Shown here: piece after piece, positions 1 to 9,771 of the stretch
How the letters are laid out: the number at the start of each line of letters is the position of its first letter
Position numbering within the stretch: position 1 is the first letter of the stretch
Assembly (NCBI GenBank): GCA_903907905.1
Contig: CAIVPX010000127.1
Span: 1 to 64,000 of the forward strand
From: an uncultured bacterium
Lineage (GTDB): Bacteria; Pseudomonadota; Gammaproteobacteria; Burkholderiales; Burkholderiaceae_E
Direction: 5' to 3'
Length of the DNA: 64,000 nt
The notes under the pieces: generated by a model
The model's input: only the letters and a program-made list of their open reading frames with translations
Database searches by the model: none
Told to the model about the DNA's origin: nothing
Translations under genes and position numbers: made by a program

Positions 1-1
1 C

Positions 2-925
2 ATGACCCCGGAACAGATCCTCGCCATTGCCCCGCGCGTGCTCACGCAGTCGCAGCGGGAGTTCTATTTCACCGAGGGCTACATCCTGCTCGAGCGCGTG
101 ATCGGTGAGGAGTGGCTGAGCAAGCTGCGCGCGGCCACCGAAGAGATGGTCGAGCGATCGCGCAAGGTGACCCAATCCGACAAGGTGTTCGACCTCGAGC
201 CCGGTCATTTGCCCGATGCGCCAAGGCTTCGTCGCGTCTCCAACCCGGTTGAACAGCACCCGGCCTATTGGGATTACGTCACCCGATCACCCCTGGTGGA
301 CATCGTGGCCGATCTGGTCGGTCCCGATGTCAAGTTTCACCACTCAAAGCTCAACTTCAAGTGGGCGCGCGGCGGCGAAGAGGTGAAGTGGCATTACGAC
401 ATCAGCTTCTGGCCACACACCAACTACTCGCCGCTCACCGTCGGCACCTACATCTACGACTGCGGCATGGATAACGGCCCGCTCATGGTCATGCCTCGCA
501 GTCATACCGACATCGAACCCATGCTCAGCCAGTACGACGATGCCGGCAAATGGACGGGCTGTCTTGGGGATGCCGATGTGGCCAAGCTTTCGCTGAACAA
601 GGCCGTGGCGCTCCCCGGGCCTGCGGGTTCGCTCACGATCCACAATTGCCGCACCCTCCACGCCTCGCCCAAGAATCTTTCGGACACAGGACGCCCGCTG
701 CTGCTCTACACGCTCACATCGGCGGACGCCTTTCCGTACACGATCAACCCGATCCGGCCCAAGCACGACCAGGCCATCATCGCGGGCAAGCGCGCGCCGT
801 GGGCTCACCACGATCCCCGGCCCTGCCTCATTCCGCCCGATTGGTCGGGTGGCTATACCTCCATCTTCGCCTTGCAGCAGGAAGAGGAAGACTCGAACGC
901 GCCCATCGCCGGCGCCACCATGTAG
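2..925 (+). CDS. Phytanoyl-CoA dioxygenase (PhyH) family protein
   Basis: PhyH-like translation with Fe/2OG motif region (KWHYDISFWPH...; NGPLMVMPRSH; LTIHNCRTLHAS). ATG at position 2; upstream sequence not visible. Confidence 0.85.
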   Translation: MTPEQILAIAPRVLTQSQREFYFTEGYILLERVIGEEWLSKLRAATEEMVERSRKVTQSDKVFDLEPGHLPDAPRLRRVSNPVEQHPAYWDYVTRSPLVDIVADLVGPDVKFHHSKLNFKWARGGEEVKWHYDISFWPHTNYSPLTVGTYIYDCGMDNGPLMVMPRSHTDIEPMLSQYDDAGKWTGCLGDADVAKLSLNKAVALPGPAGSLTIHNCRTLHASPKNLSDTGRPLLLYTLTSADAFPYTINPIRPKHDQAIIAGKRAPWAHHDPRPCLIPPDWSGGYTSIFALQQEEEDSNAPIAGATM

Positions 926-935
926 GAGTGTGCAG

Positions 936-1787
936 GTGCGAGCGTCTCAGCAGAGCCGGGCACGCGCGTTTCATGCCTTGCATCAGGGCCCGGCGCCCCT
1001 GGTCATTGGCAGCGTCTGGGACGTGGCCAGCGCGGTGGTCTTCGCGCAGGCGGGCTTTGCCGCACTGGGCACCTCGAGCGCGGGCATCGCCTATACCCAT
1101 GGCCGGCCAGATGGGCAGGTCATCACGGCCGACCAACTGATCGAATCGGTCGGGCGCATCGCCGGGGCAGTGTCCATTCCCGTATCGGCCGACATTGAGG
1201 CGGGCTTTGGTCAGTCGCCCGAGCAGATTGCGGCCCTGTGCGAGCAATTGATCGCAGCCGGCGCCGTGGGCATCAATCTCGAAGATGCCCCGGGCAACAC
1301 GCCCGGCAGTCTGGCCGACGCCGATCTGCAGTGCGCCACCATTGGTGGCATCCGGCAGGCGGCGCGTCGCTGTGGCCTGTCGCTCTTCATCAACGCCCGT
1401 ACCGACGGCTTCTGGCTGGGCTTGTGGGATGAGCCCACGCGCCTCGCCGAAAGCATCCGGCGCGGCAATGCCTACCTGGCCGCAGGTGCCGACTGCGTCT
1501 TTGTTCCCGGGGCGCTCAAGCCCGACACCCTTGCCGCGCTGGTTCAGGGGATCAAGGGCCCGGTCAATATTCTGGCGATGCCCGGCTGCCCGGATGTTGC
1601 CTCGCTGGGGCGCCTGGGCGTGCGGCGCCTCTCCCAGGGATCGGGCCCCGTCCGGGCCGCTCTCGGACTGACGCGGCGCGTCGCCCGGGAATTGCTTGAA
1701 ACTGGCACTTACAATCACTTCCATCAGGGCGCCATCGCCTATCCCGAAGCCAACGCGCTCTTTTCAGCCCATCAGACATTCGAATGA
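936..1787 (+). CDS. Isocitrate lyase/PEP mutase superfamily protein
   Basis: LVIGSVWDVASAVVFAQAGFAALGTSSAGIA, GINLEDAPG, LFINARTDGFWLG. GTG at 936 preferred over the ORF start at 849, which overlaps phyH. Confidence 0.85.
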   Translation: MRASQQSRARAFHALHQGPAPLVIGSVWDVASAVVFAQAGFAALGTSSAGIAYTHGRPDGQVITADQLIESVGRIAGAVSIPVSADIEAGFGQSPEQIAALCEQLIAAGAVGINLEDAPGNTPGSLADADLQCATIGGIRQAARRCGLSLFINARTDGFWLGLWDEPTRLAESIRRGNAYLAAGADCVFVPGALKPDTLAALVQGIKGPVNILAMPGCPDVASLGRLGVRRLSQGSGPVRAALGLTRRVARELLETGTYNHFHQGAIAYPEANALFSAHQTFE

Positions 1788-2638
1788 ATCCCTCCTTCGT
1801 TCTTACACTCTCCTGTCCCGACCGGTCAGGCATCGTGCATGCGGTGTCGGGTTTTCTGCTTGAACGCGGTGGCAACATCCTGGAAGCCGCCCAGTTCGGC
1901 GACGTGCACACGGGTCTGTTTTTCATGCGGGTGCAGTTCGAGCTGACGCAGGCCGACCCGCGCACCGAGCGCATCGAAGCGGATTTCGCCGCGGTGGGCC
2001 AGGCCTTTGACATGCGTTGGCGCATCGTGGAGAGCAGTCGACGGCTGCCCACCATTCTCATGGTGTCCAAGCTTGGGCACTGCCTGAACGATCTGCTGTT
2101 TCGGCATCGCAGCGGCCTGCTGCCGCTCGATATCCGCGCCATCGTCTCGAATCACCGAGACTTTTATCAGATGGCCGCGTCCTACAACATTGCCTTTCAC
2201 CACATTCCGGTCACGGCCGAGACCAAGCCCGAGGCCGAGGCCAGGCTGCTCGATATCGTCCGAAGCGAAAGGATCGAACTGGTCGTGCTCGCGCGCTATA
2301 TGCAGGTGCTGTCGCCGGAACTTTGCCGGCAGCTCGAGGGGCGGGCCATCAATATCCACCACTCGTTTCTGCCCAGCTTCAAGGGCGCGCGGCCCTACCA
2401 GCAGGCCCACGACCGGGGTGTGAAGCTGATTGGCGCCACCGCCCACTACGTGACCACCGACCTCGACGAGGGGCCGATCATTGAGCAGGACGTGGCCCGG
2501 GTGGACCACACCATGGATGTCGCCCGCGTCACGGCCATGGGGCGCGATGTGGAGAGTGTGGTGCTGGCTCGCGCCATCACCTGGCATGCCGAACACCGGG
2601 TGCTGCTCAACGGCACCAAGACCGTGGTGTTTCGCTGA
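1784..2638 (+). CDS. purU: Formyltetrahydrofolate deformylase
   Basis: N-terminal ACT domain (LTLSCPDRSGIVHAVSGFL) plus formyltransferase-like domain (INIHHSFLPSFKGARPYQQAHDRGVKLIGATAHYVT). ATGA overlap with the upstream gene. Confidence 0.95.
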   Translation: MNPSFVLTLSCPDRSGIVHAVSGFLLERGGNILEAAQFGDVHTGLFFMRVQFELTQADPRTERIEADFAAVGQAFDMRWRIVESSRRLPTILMVSKLGHCLNDLLFRHRSGLLPLDIRAIVSNHRDFYQMAASYNIAFHHIPVTAETKPEAEARLLDIVRSERIELVVLARYMQVLSPELCRQLEGRAINIHHSFLPSFKGARPYQQAHDRGVKLIGATAHYVTTDLDEGPIIEQDVARVDHTMDVARVTAMGRDVESVVLARAITWHAEHRVLLNGTKTVVFR

Positions 2639-2650
2639 AACGACGCCGCT

Positions 2651-3295
2651 TCAGCCGGGTCCCGGCACGAGGGTGTGGTGGATCACGACGCCCGCCGCCT
2701 GCATGCGCGCGATGGATGCTTCGAGCGAGCCGGCCAGGTCGATCGCCCGGCAGGCCGCCGCCATGACCACCGCCTCAAAGCCAAAGCGGCGTGCATCAAG
2801 CGCCGAGTACGCCACGCAATAATCGGTTGCCAGCCCGCACAGAAACACCCGGCGGATGCCCCGTTCGCGCAGCCACCCCCCAAGACCGGTGAGCGTGCTG
2901 CGGTCGTTTTCGCAAAACGCCGAGTAAGAGTCGATACCCGCCCGGAAGCCCTTGCGCAGCACCAGTTGTGCGGCATCGACATTGAGGGCCGAATGAAACT
3001 GGGCGCCCAAGCTGCCCTGAACGCAATGCTCGGGCCAGAGGGTCTGCTCGCCGTAGGACATTGACACGGACGAGAACACGACCTGCCCGGGGTGGCTGAT
3101 TGCAAACGACTGGTGCCCGGGCGGATGCCAATCCTGGGTGAGAACAACGCAGGCGAACGACGGCATCAGCGCGTTGATCAGCGTAACGACCTCGTCACCA
3201 CCCGGAACAGCCAGGGCACCGCCCGGACAGAAATCGTTCTGGACATCGATGACGAGCAAGGCATCGGTGGCGGGCTCGATTGGAAGTGGACTCAC
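2651..3295 (-). CDS. pncA: Nicotinamidase / isochorismatase family
   Basis: ALLVIDVQNDFCPGGALAVPGGDEV, LTQDWHPPGHQSFA, FLCGLATDYCVAYSALDA. GTG start at 3295 is preceded by GGAGG. Confidence 0.9.
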   Translation of the reverse strand: MSPLPIEPATDALLVIDVQNDFCPGGALAVPGGDEVVTLINALMPSFACVVLTQDWHPPGHQSFAISHPGQVVFSSVSMSYGEQTLWPEHCVQGSLGAQFHSALNVDAAQLVLRKGFRAGIDSYSAFCENDRSTLTGLGGWLRERGIRRVFLCGLATDYCVAYSALDARRFGFEAVVMAAACRAIDLAGSLEASIARMQAAGVVIHHTLVPGPG

Positions 3296-3370
3296 GATGA
3301 CCTCCGAAACCCGGCGCGCAAAGGCGCGGCGGACATGACGCACCAGTGTAAGCCAGCACGCGGCCGGCGC

Positions 3371-3478
3371 TCAGGCCAGCAGGATCGCGCAGGGCATGAC
3401 GATGAGGCAGGCCAGTGCCACGATGCGGTCGGAGTCGATCCATCGGCGAAACAAGCTGACAGGGGTGATCGGTTTCAT
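3371..3478 (-). CDS. Putative small membrane protein (35 aa): MKPITPVSLFRRWIDSDRIVALACLIVMPCAILLA
   Basis: Short ORF not in the supplied track. ATG preceded by AGGAG with 7-nt spacer; one C-terminal hydrophobic segment; lies in the gap between pncA and the enoyl-CoA hydratase gene. Confidence 0.6.
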   Translation of the reverse strand: MKPITPVSLFRRWIDSDRIVALACLIVMPCAILLA

Positions 3479-3560
3479 CGCTAAGCTCCTGGAGTTGAAC
3501 CCGAATCAGTCTGTAGGATCTCAGGCTCACCGAATGAGCCTGTCACATCAAGGAGCCGTC

Positions 3561-4355
3561 ATGTCTGAACCCATCGTCACCACCGAGCGTCGGGGCCGCA
3601 TCGCCATCGTGCGGTTTGATCGCGGCCAGACCGCCAACTCGCTGTCGATCGAAACCTGCCGGCAGTTGCAGCAGGCGGCGCGCAGCTTCGAGAACGACAC
3701 CCAGGTGTCGGCGGTCATCCTCACTGGCAGCGCACGCAATTTCACCATGGGCGCCGACCTCAAGGACCCCGAGTTACTCGCCCTGCCGCAGCAACCGCTG
3801 GCCGAGCGGCGTCTGCTGGCCCAGGTGGGCGGCCGCATGTGCCGGGCCTGGGAGGATATCGAGCCCCTGACGATCGCCGCCATAGAGGGCTGGTGTGTTG
3901 GTGGCGGTGCCGCCCTGGCGCTCAGCTGCGACCTGCGCGTGAGCGCAAGCAACGCAAGCTTTTACGTGCCAGAGATCGAGCGCGGCATGAACCTGTCCTG
4001 GAACGCGGTGCCCAGGCTCACGCATCTGGTGGGCGCTGCGCGCGCCAAGCGCATCATCATTCTGGCCGAGAAGCTTGCCGCGCCGGCCGCCGCCGACTGG
4101 GGCCTGGTGGATCAGTTGAGCGAGCCCGGCAAGGCCCTCGAGGCCGCCATGCAATGGGCCGAGCGCACTGCCAGCCTGCCACCCGTGCAGATCCGCATGC
4201 TCAAGCAGCAGGTCAATGCGGCCGCCCACGCGCTCGATCAGGCCGTCAGCCACGCCGACTACGAACAATTCATGCTGGCCGCATCCTCGGGCGATTTTCG
4301 CGAGGGGATGCAGTCCTTCATCGAAGGACGGCCCCCGCGCTACACCGGCGCCTGA
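3561..4355 (+). CDS. Enoyl-CoA hydratase/isomerase family protein
   Basis: Crotonase fold: NFTMGADLKD, AAIEGWCVGGGAALALSCDLRVS. ATG at 3561 follows AAGGAG. Confidence 0.9.
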   Translation: MSEPIVTTERRGRIAIVRFDRGQTANSLSIETCRQLQQAARSFENDTQVSAVILTGSARNFTMGADLKDPELLALPQQPLAERRLLAQVGGRMCRAWEDIEPLTIAAIEGWCVGGGAALALSCDLRVSASNASFYVPEIERGMNLSWNAVPRLTHLVGAARAKRIIILAEKLAAPAAADWGLVDQLSEPGKALEAAMQWAERTASLPPVQIRMLKQQVNAAAHALDQAVSHADYEQFMLAASSGDFREGMQSFIEGRPPRYTGA

Positions 4356-4373
4356 TCGGGCCTGAGGACCTGC

Positions 4374-5714
4374 TCAGCGCCTGCCGCCGCTCGACAGATC
4401 GGTGGCGATGCGCAGGGCTCGCGTGTAGTTTTGCTGGGCTTGGCTGGCCCACAGGCTCTCGAGTGCAGCGACCCGGGGCCGACGCAACGGCTCGCGAATC
4501 TGATCGCTGAAAGCCAATGTGATCGACTCGGCTCGCAGCGCCGGTTCGGCCAGAATGGGCGAGAAGCTGAGCGCTCGGGCCTGCTCGATCAAGGCTCGGG
4601 CATCGGGATCGCCGCCTGTCCCCAAACGGCGACTGGCCTGATCAATGGCGCGGCAGGCTGCCTTGAGCTGATCCAGCGGCTGTACCAGCGTCTGATCGAC
4701 CAAGGTGGCCAGCACGCGTTGCCGACGCTCAAGCAAGGCGGCATCGAGCGTGAGGTACTGCCGGACCGTGTCGGTGCGGACCGGCGGATCCACCTCAGGC
4801 TTCGAGCCTGCTGGGGGCGCGGTTGCCGGTGCCGACACAAAGCGGATGAAACGCTGCGCCTGTCTCGGATCGCGACTGCCGGCGACGATGGCCAGTCGCG
4901 CGCTCATGATCGCGGTGAGCGCAGGCTGCACGAGCCGCGCCGGATCGGTCACGGCGTCTTCAAGGACGAACTGGATCCGCGGGCCGGTAGCGCCCTCGGG
5001 GGCCGTGTTGGCGGCAAGCCGTGCCAGCGTCTGCCAGCCGGCGTCCCAGCCCTGGTCCTGCAAAATGACCTCGATCAGTAGCGGGGCCACGCCGCTGCGG
5101 TCGGTCCACTGCGGCGAGAGCCGGGCCGAGCAAGCGGCCTGGGCCAGATCCTGCCAGCGACGCGGCCATTCGGCCGCAGCCGATCCGGGCGAGGCCGCCG
5201 ACCACTCGAGGCCCAGCCGGACAAGATGCTGCGCACGAAGTGAGAGCACGCGAGCGCTTCGGTCCCCGGTCACCGCGCCGGGCGAGGTTTCTGTTTCTAG
5301 CGCCTGCAGCAGTCCCTCGGCCGCCAGCGTGTCGAAGACCTCGGTCGAGGCAGACCAGATCAGGTCGGGTCGCTGCAGCGGCCCCGTGGCGCGCAGCGTG
5401 CCAAGGGCCAACGCAGATCGCTGGTGAATGAGTTCGATGCGAAGGTCAGGGTTGGCGCGCTCGAATGCCGCCGCACGGGCACGCGAATAGGCTTCCGGCA
5501 GGGAACTGAGCACCGTGAGCGTTTGCATGCGCGCAGGCGCCTGGGCAAGCGTCGGCCCCCAGCCTGCCAGCGCCAGACAGAACAACACAAGACTGCGGAC
5601 GAGGCAGTTCAAAGCCGCTCGAGGCAAGGCTGAGACAATCCCCGCAGGCGCCTGACTCGCACGCGACGCATAGGCAAGCGCGACCATCGGGTCTACGCTG
5701 ACTTTGCGCTTCAT
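4374..5714 (-). CDS. Extracellular solute-binding protein-like (ABC-type), exported
   Basis: N-terminal hydrophobic segment; LTVLSSLPEAYSRARAAAFERANPDLRIELIHQRS... PDLIWSASTEVFDTLAAEGLLQ. Likely start 5714 (MKRKVSVD). Confidence 0.65.
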   Translation of the reverse strand: MKRKVSVDPMVALAYASRASQAPAGIVSALPRAALNCLVRSLVLFCLALAGWGPTLAQAPARMQTLTVLSSLPEAYSRARAAAFERANPDLRIELIHQRSALALGTLRATGPLQRPDLIWSASTEVFDTLAAEGLLQALETETSPGAVTGDRSARVLSLRAQHLVRLGLEWSAASPGSAAAEWPRRWQDLAQAACSARLSPQWTDRSGVAPLLIEVILQDQGWDAGWQTLARLAANTAPEGATGPRIQFVLEDAVTDPARLVQPALTAIMSARLAIVAGSRDPRQAQRFIRFVSAPATAPPAGSKPEVDPPVRTDTVRQYLTLDAALLERRQRVLATLVDQTLVQPLDQLKAACRAIDQASRRLGTGGDPDARALIEQARALSFSPILAEPALRAESITLAFSDQIREPLRRPRVAALESLWASQAQQNYTRALRIATDLSSGGRR

Positions 5715-5921
5715 TGCATAATCCTCCGGCTCGGTCCATGCGGCAACAACCTGCATTCTAGGCCCAGCCGCAATCGACGGCGCTACGCGGGTACGGCTCG
5801 GTGCGGTTCCGGTGGGGCAAGGGGCTCCTCCAGGTCCTGCCCGTCCGCCGGCTTCGGGCGCCGCCGGCCGCAGTACGCTGCATCGTCCTCTGACCTCGAA
5901 CCTGAACTGACTGGAGTCACC

Positions 5922-7094
5922 ATGCCCGGCCCTCGGCGGACCCTGAAACGATTGCTGCAAAGTCTGGCCGCAGTGACGCTGGTCTCGAGCGTAGGTGCAC
6001 TTGCGCAAGGCGAGCCGGCTGAGCGGCTCGCCTGGAGCGTTCCGGACAGCGGCTCCGAGGGCTTCGAGCAGGTCCGTACGATCAGCGACGCACTCAAGGC
6101 CCGGCATCGCCCGCCGGTGCGACTCGAACCCAGCGCCTCGCACACCACCCGGGCCCGGCTTTTGCGCGAGGGCAAGGTACAGTTTTCAGCCACGAGCGTG
6201 GCCGGAAGCTTTTTCGCCCAGGAGGGTCTCTTCGAGTTTGGCGGCCGCGATTGGGGGCCGCAGCCTGTGCGGGTGGTGCTGATGAACGTCCAGTCGCAAT
6301 TGATGGGCGTGGTCACCGCCCGGGACGCCAGTATCGCCACCCTCGCTGAACTCCGGGGCAAACGGGTCGCATGGGTGCATGACACGCCGGCCCTCAATCA
6401 CCATCTCACCGCCTTGCTCGCCTATGGCGAACTGTCGTGGAGCGATGTCAGCAAGGTCGAATTTCCGAGCTACGGCGCAGCCATCGAGGCGATCGTCAAG
6501 AACCGGGCGGATGCCGCCTTTGTTGCCTCGGGCACCGCATCACTCGCAGCCCTGGCCGCATCACCGCGGGGCCTGCACTACCCGATCGTGCCCCATGCCG
6601 ATACACAGGCCTGGGCGCGACTGCAGCGGCTCGCCCCTTACATGATGCCCATCGATGCCAGCGCCGGCACCGAACTGTCACCCAAGCAGCCCGTGGAAGC
6701 CGTCACCTATCCCTACCCGGTATTGATCACACTCGCGAACCAGCGGGAATCGCTGGTCTACGAACTCACCCGCGACCTGGTGGCCGCCTTTGGGCAATAC
6801 CGCGACAAGGCGCCCGGCAATGCAGGGTGGGATGTCCGGCAGCAGGCACTTTCCTGGGCGATCCCCTTCCACGAGGGGGCGGTGCGCCTACTGAGCGAGC
6901 AGGGCCTCTGGAACGCCCGACATCAGGCCCACAACGAGCACCTGATCGCGAGACAGCGCGCACTCAGGCAGGCCTGGGACAGCCTCAGGCGTGCGCTCGC
7001 CGAGCCGGACGAGCCCTTCGACAAAGCCTGGATGAGAACCCGCGCTGAGGCGCTGCGGCAGGCCAACCTGGAGGTGTTTCTGAAAGATTGGTAG
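5922..7094 (+). CDS. TAXI/PhnD-like TRAP or ABC substrate-binding protein
   Basis: Signal-peptide-like N-terminus; LAELRGKRVAWVHDTPALNHHLTALLAYGELSWSDVSKVEFPSYGAAIEAIVKNRADAAFVASGT is typical of TAXI-type solute receptors. Confidence 0.75.
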   Translation: MPGPRRTLKRLLQSLAAVTLVSSVGALAQGEPAERLAWSVPDSGSEGFEQVRTISDALKARHRPPVRLEPSASHTTRARLLREGKVQFSATSVAGSFFAQEGLFEFGGRDWGPQPVRVVLMNVQSQLMGVVTARDASIATLAELRGKRVAWVHDTPALNHHLTALLAYGELSWSDVSKVEFPSYGAAIEAIVKNRADAAFVASGTASLAALAASPRGLHYPIVPHADTQAWARLQRLAPYMMPIDASAGTELSPKQPVEAVTYPYPVLITLANQRESLVYELTRDLVAAFGQYRDKAPGNAGWDVRQQALSWAIPFHEGAVRLLSEQGLWNARHQAHNEHLIARQRALRQAWDSLRRALAEPDEPFDKAWMRTRAEALRQANLEVFLKDW

Positions 7095-7117
7095 CGGCCT
7101 TGTCCGCAAGGGCTTGA

Positions 7118-7135
7118 TCGGGGGACGCCCCCCGA
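7118..7135. terminator. GC-rich stem-loop between convergent genes
   Basis: TCGGGGG-ACGC-CCCCCGA perfect 7-bp stem between the stops of the 5922 and 7152 genes; no T-tract. Confidence 0.4.
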
Positions 7136-7151
7136 CCGGGCCATTGCGGGC

Positions 7152-7931
7152 TCAGAAGGTGCCCGGATAGGCGCCGCCATCGATCAGAAAATTTTGTCCG
7201 GTGACATAGGCCGCCTGCGCACTGCACAGGTACGCGCAGGCCTGACCGAATTCATAGGCATTGCCCAGCCTACCCGCCGGGATCGAGCGCGCGCGTGCGG
7301 CCAGCGCCTCATCAAAGCTGATGCCCTGCTTACCGGCCATGGCCTGCACGGTGGCCCGAATTCGGTCGGTATCGAAGGCCCCCGGCAACAGATTGTTGAT
7401 CGTGACGTTGTGCCGGACCGTCTGACGCGCGATGCCCGCCACAAAACCGGTGAGGCCCGCTCGCGCACCATTGGACAAGCCCAGCACCTCGATGGGCGCC
7501 TTGACCGAGCTTGAGGTGATGTTGACGATGCGCCCGAAGCCGCGGGCGATCATGCCGTCGACAGTGGCCTTGATCAGCTCAATGGGCGTGAGCATGTTGC
7601 CCTCGACCGCCTTGAGCCAGTCTTCACGGCTCCAGTTGCGGAAATCGCCAGGGGGCGGGCCGCCCGCGTTGTTGACCAGAATATCCACCTGAGGGCAGGC
7701 CGCCAGCACGTGTGCTCGGCCCTCGACGCTAGTGATGTCGGCTGCCACTGCATGAACCGTGACACCGGTCTGCGACCGGATGCGCTGCGCAGCGGCCTCC
7801 AGCACATCGACCGAGCGAGCGTTCATCACAAGATTCACGCCCTCCTGCGCAAGCGACTGCGCACAGCCAAAGCCAAGCCCCTTGCTCGACGCACAGACAA
7901 TCGCCCACTTACCCGAAATGCCCAGATCCAT
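7152..7931 (-). CDS. SDR family oxidoreductase
   Basis: Rossmann N-terminus, VDILVNNAGGPP, GRIVNITSSSVKAP, C-terminal VTGQNFLIDGGAYPGTF. Confidence 0.9.
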   Translation of the reverse strand: MDLGISGKWAIVCASSKGLGFGCAQSLAQEGVNLVMNARSVDVLEAAAQRIRSQTGVTVHAVAADITSVEGRAHVLAACPQVDILVNNAGGPPPGDFRNWSREDWLKAVEGNMLTPIELIKATVDGMIARGFGRIVNITSSSVKAPIEVLGLSNGARAGLTGFVAGIARQTVRHNVTINNLLPGAFDTDRIRATVQAMAGKQGISFDEALAARARSIPAGRLGNAYEFGQACAYLCSAQAAYVTGQNFLIDGGAYPGTF

Positions 7932-7961
7932 CGCTCTGCCTCCGAAAGGTGACGAGACGGT

Positions 7962-8645
7962 TCAGCCGCGCACCTGCGGCCGTCGCCCGAGTTCGTCCAG
8001 GCGCGATTCTAGCGAGGCGAGTTCATCCCGGTGTGATTGGAGGTCGGCGCGCGACAGCACTTGCGGATCTTCGATCACCCAGTGACGCACGAAGGCGCGG
8101 CCCGCCCGGTGGCGCAGATCGCTCGCCCGGGCCATTGCGGCCGAGGCGATCGCAACCAGACGATGCGCCAAAATATCGCCCGTGGCACGACTGATGTCTT
8201 CCTCGACATCCCAACGAAGACGCTGCGAAAGCTCGCCGATCGCGGCTGCCAGCAGCACATCGCCCTCGATACGCAGATGGCGCTGCATGCCGGCCACGCC
8301 ATTGCGCAGAAAATCGAACCCGGCGTCGATCGAAGGACGCAAAATCATGCGCACGGCGGGCGCAACGCTCTGGTCGGCGGCTTCCAGTCTCCCCTGATCG
8401 CTGATCCGAAGATCGAGTGGCGGCGGAGCCGGGACAGGCCAGGCGCTTGAATCGACCTCGATTCGCAGTTGCCGACCCGCGTGCAGGCGCAGGCGCTGAC
8501 GCGCAGCCTCATTCTGATCGAGCAAATGGTTAAGGGCTGCGAGCACCGCCCGCAGCCCTTGCTGACCTGCCCACGCCGACCAGGCGGCCGGAGACAGGGG
8601 TTCGGATCGCGCCGTGCCCTCAGGCACGGCGGCCGAAGCAGACAC
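7962..8645 (-). CDS. ubiJ: Ubiquinone biosynthesis accessory factor UbiJ-like (SCP2 domain)
   Basis: Position in the ubiE cluster; SCP2-like lipid-binding region followed by a C-terminal helix typical of UbiJ/YigP. GTG at 8645 overlaps the upstream stop. Confidence 0.7.
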   Translation of the reverse strand: MSASAAVPEGTARSEPLSPAAWSAWAGQQGLRAVLAALNHLLDQNEAARQRLRLHAGRQLRIEVDSSAWPVPAPPPLDLRISDQGRLEAADQSVAPAVRMILRPSIDAGFDFLRNGVAGMQRHLRIEGDVLLAAAIGELSQRLRWDVEEDISRATGDILAHRLVAIASAAMARASDLRHRAGRAFVRHWVIEDPQVLSRADLQSHRDELASLESRLDELGRRPQVRG

Positions 8646-8646
8646 C

Positions 8647-9615
8647 TCAGTGGGTCTGGGTCTGTTGGATGCCCGCAAGCACCCAACCGCCAGTGCCTTG
8701 AACCGGCTTGGTCAGGTTCCAGATCTCGTCGAAGGACTGGGCAGGCGCCCCGACCGCTTCGCGGATCACCCCGTAGAACCGCACACTGGCCATGTGCTCG
8801 ATATCAGTGGACTCGACGCCCAGGAATTCAGCTTCGAACGAGACCACCTCAGTGACGTTGGCCGCGCCCTTGCGCTCTTCGATTTCCATGCGCAGTTCGG
8901 CGAACATTTCGGGCGAGGTGAATTCGCGCAGATCGTTGAGATTGGCCGCATCAAACGACGCCTGCAGTCGGATGAACTGCGCCTTGGCGTTGCGAACAAA
9001 CCCGGCGATGTCGAAGTTGGCCGGCACCCGCAGGCCCGTGCTGGCCGGGCCGGTGCTACCCGAAGCGCCCAAGCTGCTGGCGGCGGGCGAAAGAGCCGGG
9101 TTGGAGACCGGCGAGTACAGCGTCTGGTTGGCGGCGGCTGGCGCGTGAGCGGGCGACGCGGCATGGTCGGCTGCGCCCGCTGCCGGGGCTGCCGCGTAGG
9201 CGGGCTGCAGGGGCGGCGCGCTGGCCGCAGCGCGGCGCGAGAGGATCATGCGAACCACCACGATGGCCACCAGCGCAAGCAGCGCGATCATCATGAACGA
9301 CGCCATTTGCTCGCCGAAGCCGAAGTGACTGGCGAGCGCTGCCAGGCCGATTCCGGCGGCCAGACCGGCCAGAGGGCCGAGCCAGCGGTTGCCTTGCGGC
9401 TGGGGGGCTGCCGCCGGCTGACCGGGGCGTTGGGCGGCGGGAGCCGCCTGCTGGCCGGCCGCGGGCGCTGAGTCTCGCTGCATGGCATTAGGCTGCTGTT
9501 TGCCGGAGGACTTGCCACTCCCGACACGGCTCGCCTCGGCCTGACCCGCGGTGAGGACCATCACCGCGACGAACGCGGCGAGCACCGAAAGAAAACGAAG
9601 CATGGACTGTTTCAT
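8647..9615 (-). CDS. Tim44-like domain membrane protein
   Basis: Signal/TM N-terminus, Pro/Ala linker, FVRNAKAQFIRLQASFDAANLNDLREFTSPEMFAELR ... EIWNLTKPVQGTGGWVLAGIQQT. Confidence 0.9.
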   Translation of the reverse strand: MKQSMLRFLSVLAAFVAVMVLTAGQAEASRVGSGKSSGKQQPNAMQRDSAPAAGQQAAPAAQRPGQPAAAPQPQGNRWLGPLAGLAAGIGLAALASHFGFGEQMASFMMIALLALVAIVVVRMILSRRAAASAPPLQPAYAAAPAAGAADHAASPAHAPAAANQTLYSPVSNPALSPAASSLGASGSTGPASTGLRVPANFDIAGFVRNAKAQFIRLQASFDAANLNDLREFTSPEMFAELRMEIEERKGAANVTEVVSFEAEFLGVESTDIEHMASVRFYGVIREAVGAPAQSFDEIWNLTKPVQGTGGWVLAGIQQTQTH

Positions 9616-9771
9616 TGTTACCACTCCCGATATGACAAGACCGGTGCCGGCCACAAGACCGGCGCTCGGAGAAAACTTCTGCCCACCTATATTGGGCAAT
9701 CCTGGCGCAAATGCAAGAAAAAGCCGGATTTCGTGCGGTTATTCGGACCGACGGATTCCGGTCTTCAAAAA

